Assembly (NCBI RefSeq): GCF_024170505.1
Contig: NZ_JALJYG010000001.1
Location: 234,114 to 298,113, forward strand
Length of the DNA stretch: 64,000 nucleotides
Reading direction: 5' to 3'
Origin: Methanocalculus alkaliphilus
Lineage (GTDB): Archaea > Halobacteriota > Methanomicrobia > Methanomicrobiales > Methanocorpusculaceae
In this document: piece after piece, positions 59,871-64,000 of the stretch
Position numbering within the stretch: position 1 is the stretch's first letter
Layout of the letters: the number at the start of each line of letters is the position of its first letter
Position numbers and translations under genes: made by a program
The notes under the pieces: model-generated
The model's input: only the letters and a program-made list of their open reading frames with translations
Told to the model about the DNA's origin: nothing
Databases searched by the model: none

Positions 59871-62804
59871 ATGTCACATACCGGATCTGATACCACTCAG
59901 ATCTCAATCCTTTATGTGGACGATGAACCGCCGTTCCTTGAGATAGGCAGGTTATTTCTTGAGAGGCGCAATGGAATCCGGGTTGCAACCCTTGAGTCAG
60001 CATACGATGCACTCCGGGAGCTTGAGACGAGATCCTATGATGTGATCATCTCTGATTACCAGATGCCGGGGATGAACGGAATCGCTTTTTTAAAGGCGCT
60101 CAGGGAGAGGGGCGACAGCACCCCGTTTATCATCTTCACCGGGAGAGGGCGGGAAGAGGTCGTCATTGAAGCATACGAGGAGGGTGCTGACTTCTATATT
60201 CAGAAAGGCGGTGATCCGGGATCCCAGTTTGCCGAGCTTGAGAAGAAGATCAGAAAGGCTGTTGATCTTCACAGGGCAGAGAAGGCCGTCACGGAGAGCG
60301 AAGAGAAGTACCGGACACTGGTTGACCGGGCAAGCCAGATGCTCTTCCTCCATGATCAACACGGTGCAATCCTCGATGTGAACCAGAAATCGGTTCAATG
60401 CACCGGATACAGCCGTGAAGAGCTCCTCTCGATGAATGTCACGGATATCGACCCTGATGTAGAGAGGCGGGGAGATAAACGGTGGCTCTGGCAGGAGGCG
60501 CCAGTCCTGGAAGAGCTGATCTTTGAGACACGGCACCAGCGCAAAGATGGATCCATCTATCCTGCCGAGGTTCATGCAACACGTGTGGATATCGCCGGCG
60601 AGCCCTGCATCCTGGGACTTGCAGCCGACATCACAAGCCGCAAACTCGAGGAGGCGACACTCCGGGAGAACGAGGAAAAGTTGCAGGGCATCCTCAACAA
60701 TCTCCAGGACATCTACTACAGGACCGACTCCGAGGGGATGATCATGATGGTGAACCACTCAGCAGCGTCCATCTTAGGCTTCCCATCAGTTGATGAGATT
60801 ATTGGAAGGGCCGCTTCTGATTTCTGGGCAGATCCTGAAGAACGCAAGAAGATGCTGAGGCGGATTGCAGATGAGGATAATGTTTCCGATTATGAGGCGA
60901 CACTCAGAAAGGCAGACGGAACCCTCTTTCCTGTCTCAGTATCCTCTCGTCTCCTCTTTGAAAATCCGGGAAATCCGGTCGGGGTTGAAGGGATCATACG
61001 CGATATCACCCGGAGAAAAAAGGCTGAGGAGAGACTCAGGGAGAGTGAGGAGAAGTTCAGAACTCTTGTTGAGAATGCATTCGATGGCATTCTCATTGCC
61101 GACTTCTCAGGGAATATCCTGTTTTGTAACCACTCTGCCGCAAGGATTGTCGATGTACCAGATCCCGGGAGGATGATCGGGACAAGAAACGTGATGGAAT
61201 TCATTGCACCGGATTCAAAGGAAGGTGTTATCCAGGACTTTCGCCAGGTTGCTTTGGGAATCGATGCATACCTCGTCAATTACCAGCTGATCACTGATTC
61301 GGATCGCATGATCTGGGTGGAGTGTATCGGGAGACGGATCGAGTATGAAGGCAAATCTTCGATGATCATCTCGATGCGTGACATCACCCGCCGGAAAGAG
61401 GCATATTTTGAACTCGAAACGACACAACAACGACTGAAAGAGGCGCATCAGCTGGCGGAGATCGGGGTATGGGACTGGATCATGGAGACAGACAGCATGA
61501 CCTGGTCTGAAGAGCTCTACGTTATTGCAGGGAGAGATCCGGCCCTTCCCGCACTGAACTATAAAGAACATCAACCACTCTACACTCCGGCAAGTTGGGA
61601 TCATCTCAAACAAGCGATTCATAGGACACTGGAGGCAGGTGAGCCCTTCAAGCTTGAACTTGAGATGGTCCGTCCGGATGGCACGATACGAAATGTGCAT
61701 GCACTCGGCCGCCAGAGCCTTGATATCAACGGCAATTGCATCGGGCTTCATGGAGCGGTGCAGGATATCACCGAACGGAAACGAATCGAGGAGGAATTGC
61801 AGAAGATCTCTCTCTATACCCGCGGGCTTATCGAAGCAAGTCTTGATCCGCTGGTCACCATCAGCCCGGAAGGCCTGATCACGGATGTGAACCAGGCTAC
61901 AGAAATAGTGACTGGTTTTTCACGAAAAGAGCTTATTGGAAGTGATTTTGCAGATTACTTCACCGAGCCCGATCAGGCAGGGAGAGGATATGCCGAAGCG
62001 TTTACATCCGGATTTGTGAAGGATTATCCACTCACCATTCGCCACCGTTCCGGCAGGACAACGGATGTCCTCTATAATGCACGTGTCTATACAGACCAGT
62101 CAGGTACTGTACAGGGTGTCTTTGCCGCCGCACGTGACATCACTGAACGGAGAATCGCAGAAGACGCCCTCCAGACAGCCAATCATAAGCTGCAGATCCT
62201 CTCGTCAATCACCCGGCATGATATCCTGAACAAGATAATGATCCTTCAGGCATACCTTGACCTGACAATCGAAGAGATCGATGATCCAAAGCTTTCGGCG
62301 TATCTGAGTGAGATAGATCGGGCAGGCAGTGAGATCCAACGGCAGATCGAATTCACCAGGACATACGAAGAGCTCGGGGTGAAGAAAGCAGCGTGGCAGG
62401 GAATCGAGGAACTTATTACGAGAATCCCCGATTGCACTATCCCCGTTTCTGCAGATTGCCACGGTTACCAGGTGCTTGCTGATCCGATGATCGAGAGGGT
62501 TTTTTCCAACCTGATGGATAATACTCTCCGGCATGCGGAGGCGGCGGACCGGGTGGAAGTGCGGTGTGAGGAACAGAACGGCGATCTTCTGATCATCTGG
62601 CAGGATGACGGACCCGGCGTTCCTGACGACCTGAAGGAAGAGATCTTCAAACAGGGATATGGAAAGAATACCGGATTTGGCCTATTCCTTGCACGGGAGA
62701 TCCTGGCAATCACCGGGATAACAATTCATGAAATCGGCGTACACGGAGAGGGGGCGAGGTTTGAGATCTGGGTACCGGCAGGGGTATGGAAGACGAAGAG
62801 GTGA
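59871..62804 (+). CDS. Hybrid receiver / multi-PAS sensor histidine kinase
   Basis: 977 residues from ATG 59871 (MSHTGSDTTQ). An N-terminal receiver domain (about 10-130) has ILYVDDEP, phospho-acceptor Asp62 in IISDYQMPGMNG and the conserved Lys in FYIQKGG. It is followed by about five PAS/PAC units (near 150-270, 280-390, 400-520, 530-640, 650-765), then LSSITRHDILNKIMILQAYL, the phospho-acceptor His helix used by methanogen kinases, and a HATPase domain ending IWQDDGPGVPDDLKE and YGKNTGFGLFLAREIL. Entirely cytosolic: no membrane helix. With the receiver in front, it probably integrates another kinase's output with several PAS signals. Confidence 0.9.
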   Translation: MSHTGSDTTQISILYVDDEPPFLEIGRLFLERRNGIRVATLESAYDALRELETRSYDVIISDYQMPGMNGIAFLKALRERGDSTPFIIFTGRGREEVVIEAYEEGADFYIQKGGDPGSQFAELEKKIRKAVDLHRAEKAVTESEEKYRTLVDRASQMLFLHDQHGAILDVNQKSVQCTGYSREELLSMNVTDIDPDVERRGDKRWLWQEAPVLEELIFETRHQRKDGSIYPAEVHATRVDIAGEPCILGLAADITSRKLEEATLRENEEKLQGILNNLQDIYYRTDSEGMIMMVNHSAASILGFPSVDEIIGRAASDFWADPEERKKMLRRIADEDNVSDYEATLRKADGTLFPVSVSSRLLFENPGNPVGVEGIIRDITRRKKAEERLRESEEKFRTLVENAFDGILIADFSGNILFCNHSAARIVDVPDPGRMIGTRNVMEFIAPDSKEGVIQDFRQVALGIDAYLVNYQLITDSDRMIWVECIGRRIEYEGKSSMIISMRDITRRKEAYFELETTQQRLKEAHQLAEIGVWDWIMETDSMTWSEELYVIAGRDPALPALNYKEHQPLYTPASWDHLKQAIHRTLEAGEPFKLELEMVRPDGTIRNVHALGRQSLDINGNCIGLHGAVQDITERKRIEEELQKISLYTRGLIEASLDPLVTISPEGLITDVNQATEIVTGFSRKELIGSDFADYFTEPDQAGRGYAEAFTSGFVKDYPLTIRHRSGRTTDVLYNARVYTDQSGTVQGVFAAARDITERRIAEDALQTANHKLQILSSITRHDILNKIMILQAYLDLTIEEIDDPKLSAYLSEIDRAGSEIQRQIEFTRTYEELGVKKAAWQGIEELITRIPDCTIPVSADCHGYQVLADPMIERVFSNLMDNTLRHAEAADRVEVRCEEQNGDLLIIWQDDGPGVPDDLKEEIFKQGYGKNTGFGLFLAREILAITGITIHEIGVHGEGARFEIWVPAGVWKTKR

Positions 62805-62869
62805 GATCCGGAGATCCATCAGCTCTGATCCCATGACGCTCATCTTCGAGGGAAGGTGAGTGCCGGTTC

Positions 62870-63745
62870 CTACTTTCTCCAGAGCTCATTCTTCATAATT
62901 TCCTCCTTACAATGGGGGCAGAGGTACGTCTCATCTTCCACTCCAGTTCTGGTCTCCCTTTTCATCGCTTCGGTGAACCCGGATGCCAGGATACCCGCGG
63001 GAAGAGCGAAGATTCCGATACCGATGAGGGCAATAATCGTCCCAAGCATCTTTCCAAGCGGAGTGATCGGGACAACATCGCCATACCCGACCGTTGTCAG
63101 GGTGATCACTCCCCACCACATTGCAGCCGGTATGCTCGCAAAGGCTTCCGGCTGTGCCATTTTCTCGATCTCATACATCAGGGTTCCTGCGATGAAGAGG
63201 GCAATACCCAGGACGAGATATGTGGTGATGAGGGTGTCTTTTTCAGATTTGATCACCCTGATGATCAGGTTAATCGATTCAGAATACCGGAGCAGCTTGA
63301 AGAGACGGAAGATCCTCAGAACGACGAGTCCGGTCAGGTTAATCCCGAAGAGAAGAAGGAGGATGAACGGCAGGATAACGATGAGATCGATAAGGGCGTA
63401 CGGGGTCATCGCCCATTTCAGCCTCCCGAGGAGAGGCTTTCGATAGATCGGATCGGCGGCGGAGGCCCAGATTCGAATGATATACTCATAGATGAAGATC
63501 ATCAGGGTGATGCCTGTGATGCTCCAGAGGGCATTATAAAAAGGAAGGCTGATCTCCTGCAGCTGGGAGACGCTAAGGAGGATCATCGCCAGGAGATTGG
63601 CAAGGATCGCTATGGTGATGAAGAGGCCAAAAAGATAGCTCCCTTCGGTGCCACGCGATACCGGCTCCATGATATCATAGACCCGTTTCCGGATTGACGA
63701 GTAATTCAATGAGCGGACCATAGCTACCCACCCGGGCTTCATCAT
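62870..63745 (-). CDS. Voltage-gated-type potassium channel (6-TM)
   Basis: 291 residues. Six membrane helices with selectivity filter TLTTVGYGD between the last two, preceded by the pore helix AAMWWGVI. The S4-like helix VVLRIFRLFKLLRYSESI has regularly spaced Arg/Lys, so voltage sensing is plausible. The short cytosolic tail ends CPHCKEEIMKNELWRK, a half zinc-ribbon; no RCK domain. Mediates K+ flux across the membrane. ATG at 63745 or 63721 (MVRSLNY). Confidence 0.92.
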   Translation of the reverse strand: MMKPGWVAMVRSLNYSSIRKRVYDIMEPVSRGTEGSYLFGLFITIAILANLLAMILLSVSQLQEISLPFYNALWSITGITLMIFIYEYIIRIWASAADPIYRKPLLGRLKWAMTPYALIDLIVILPFILLLLFGINLTGLVVLRIFRLFKLLRYSESINLIIRVIKSEKDTLITTYLVLGIALFIAGTLMYEIEKMAQPEAFASIPAAMWWGVITLTTVGYGDVVPITPLGKMLGTIIALIGIGIFALPAGILASGFTEAMKRETRTGVEDETYLCPHCKEEIMKNELWRK

Positions 63746-63877
63746 CCGGGGTTTCGGATCAACATCCGGAAATGCAGAACCTCTGATCCTGGAGTGTCCT
63801 CCCTGTTGTCACACCTCTGATGCAAAGATCATCCCTCTCTGATGATACCCGTTCATTCCCTCATCGTTTTTTATATT

Positions 63878-64000
63878 GTAGGACTTACGCACAATTTTAG
63901 TTGAGCCAAAAGATCAATATATTAGTAAAGCATAAAATAATGCGTGTCAAAGCAGTATCAAGTAACTGACACGGATTACATACATTTCCTCGTTGCAGCT
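63878..64000 (+). mobile_element. Probable left end of an insertion sequence running off the window
   Basis: GTAGGACTTACGCAC (63878-63892) resembles the terminal inverted repeat of several prokaryotic insertion sequences. After about 50 AT-rich bases an open frame begins at GTG 63944 and runs to the edge: MSKQYQVTDTDYIHFLVAA. The DYIHFLVA motif is reminiscent of the N-terminus of archaeal DDE transposases. Only 19 codons are visible and the right end is absent, so the family cannot be assigned. Confidence 0.45.

Overview
The window looks like chromosomal DNA of a methanogenic archaeon, most likely order Methanomicrobiales. This rests on a complete A1Ao ATP synthase operon in the order H-I-K-E-C-F-A-B-D, a thermosome subunit, membrane-bound LonB, a GfcR-type HTH/phosphoribosyltransferase regulator, archaeal TATA boxes (TTTATATA-like), many 4-bp ATGA gene overlaps, and abundant PAS/Cache sensory proteins. 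Genus cannot be fixed by eye. Most of the window is moderately GC-rich and gene-dense. The stretch from about 53.2 to 55.9 kb is visibly more AT-rich and carries broken genes.

Region by region: 0-3.7 kb holds an Rpn nuclease, an AlbA_2/HATPase regulator with a minisatellite, a decayed duplicate of that gene's 3' end, an IS200/IS605-type end hairpin and an MBL-fold hydrolase. 3.7-10.9 kb is a small chemosensory cluster (short CheR, membrane histidine kinase, CheW, multi-HAMP receptor) followed by a decayed second copy of the receptor-CheW pair and a PAS fragment, ending at tRNA-Ser(CGA). 11-21.8 kb is housekeeping: HAD hydrolase, thermosome, a prs-rtcA-nob1-gfcR operon, LonB, TldD/TldE and a QueG-like Fe-S protein. 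21.8-28.2 kb has two KaiC-like ATPases divergent from a type IV pilus/secretion ATPase and membrane platform pair, then two small genes. 28.2-36.5 kb is the ATP synthase operon. 36.5-44.2 kb has a methyltransferase, phosphoglycerate kinase, PAS and KaiC-like signalling proteins, an archaellin-like protein, and a thiol/redox repair operon (glutaredoxin, ferredoxin:thioredoxin reductase fused to a rubredoxin-like domain, MsrA, nitroreductase). 44.4-50.2 kb is a six-gene peptide/nickel ABC transporter operon with a SAM methyltransferase embedded in it. 50.1-52.1 kb encodes two rubredoxin domains fused to a thiamine-diphosphate enzyme. 52.5-55.9 kb is a mobile-element scar and cargo island (IS701-type transposase remnant cut by an IS605-type end, DUF2769 protein, truncated ORF, photolyase-related protein, cupin remnant). 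56-64 kb carries a GyrI-like protein, a metal P-type ATPase with a divergent HxlR regulator, a repeat lipoprotein, a large receiver-PAS histidine kinase, a K+ channel, and the left end of what is probably an IS entering from the right edge.

The most noteworthy items are the double-rubredoxin/ThDP-enzyme fusion, the methyltransferase locked into the transporter operon, the shrinking duplicate of the chemoreceptor operon with readable deletion junctions, and the two IS605-type hairpins, one of which supplies the stop codon of a host gene.
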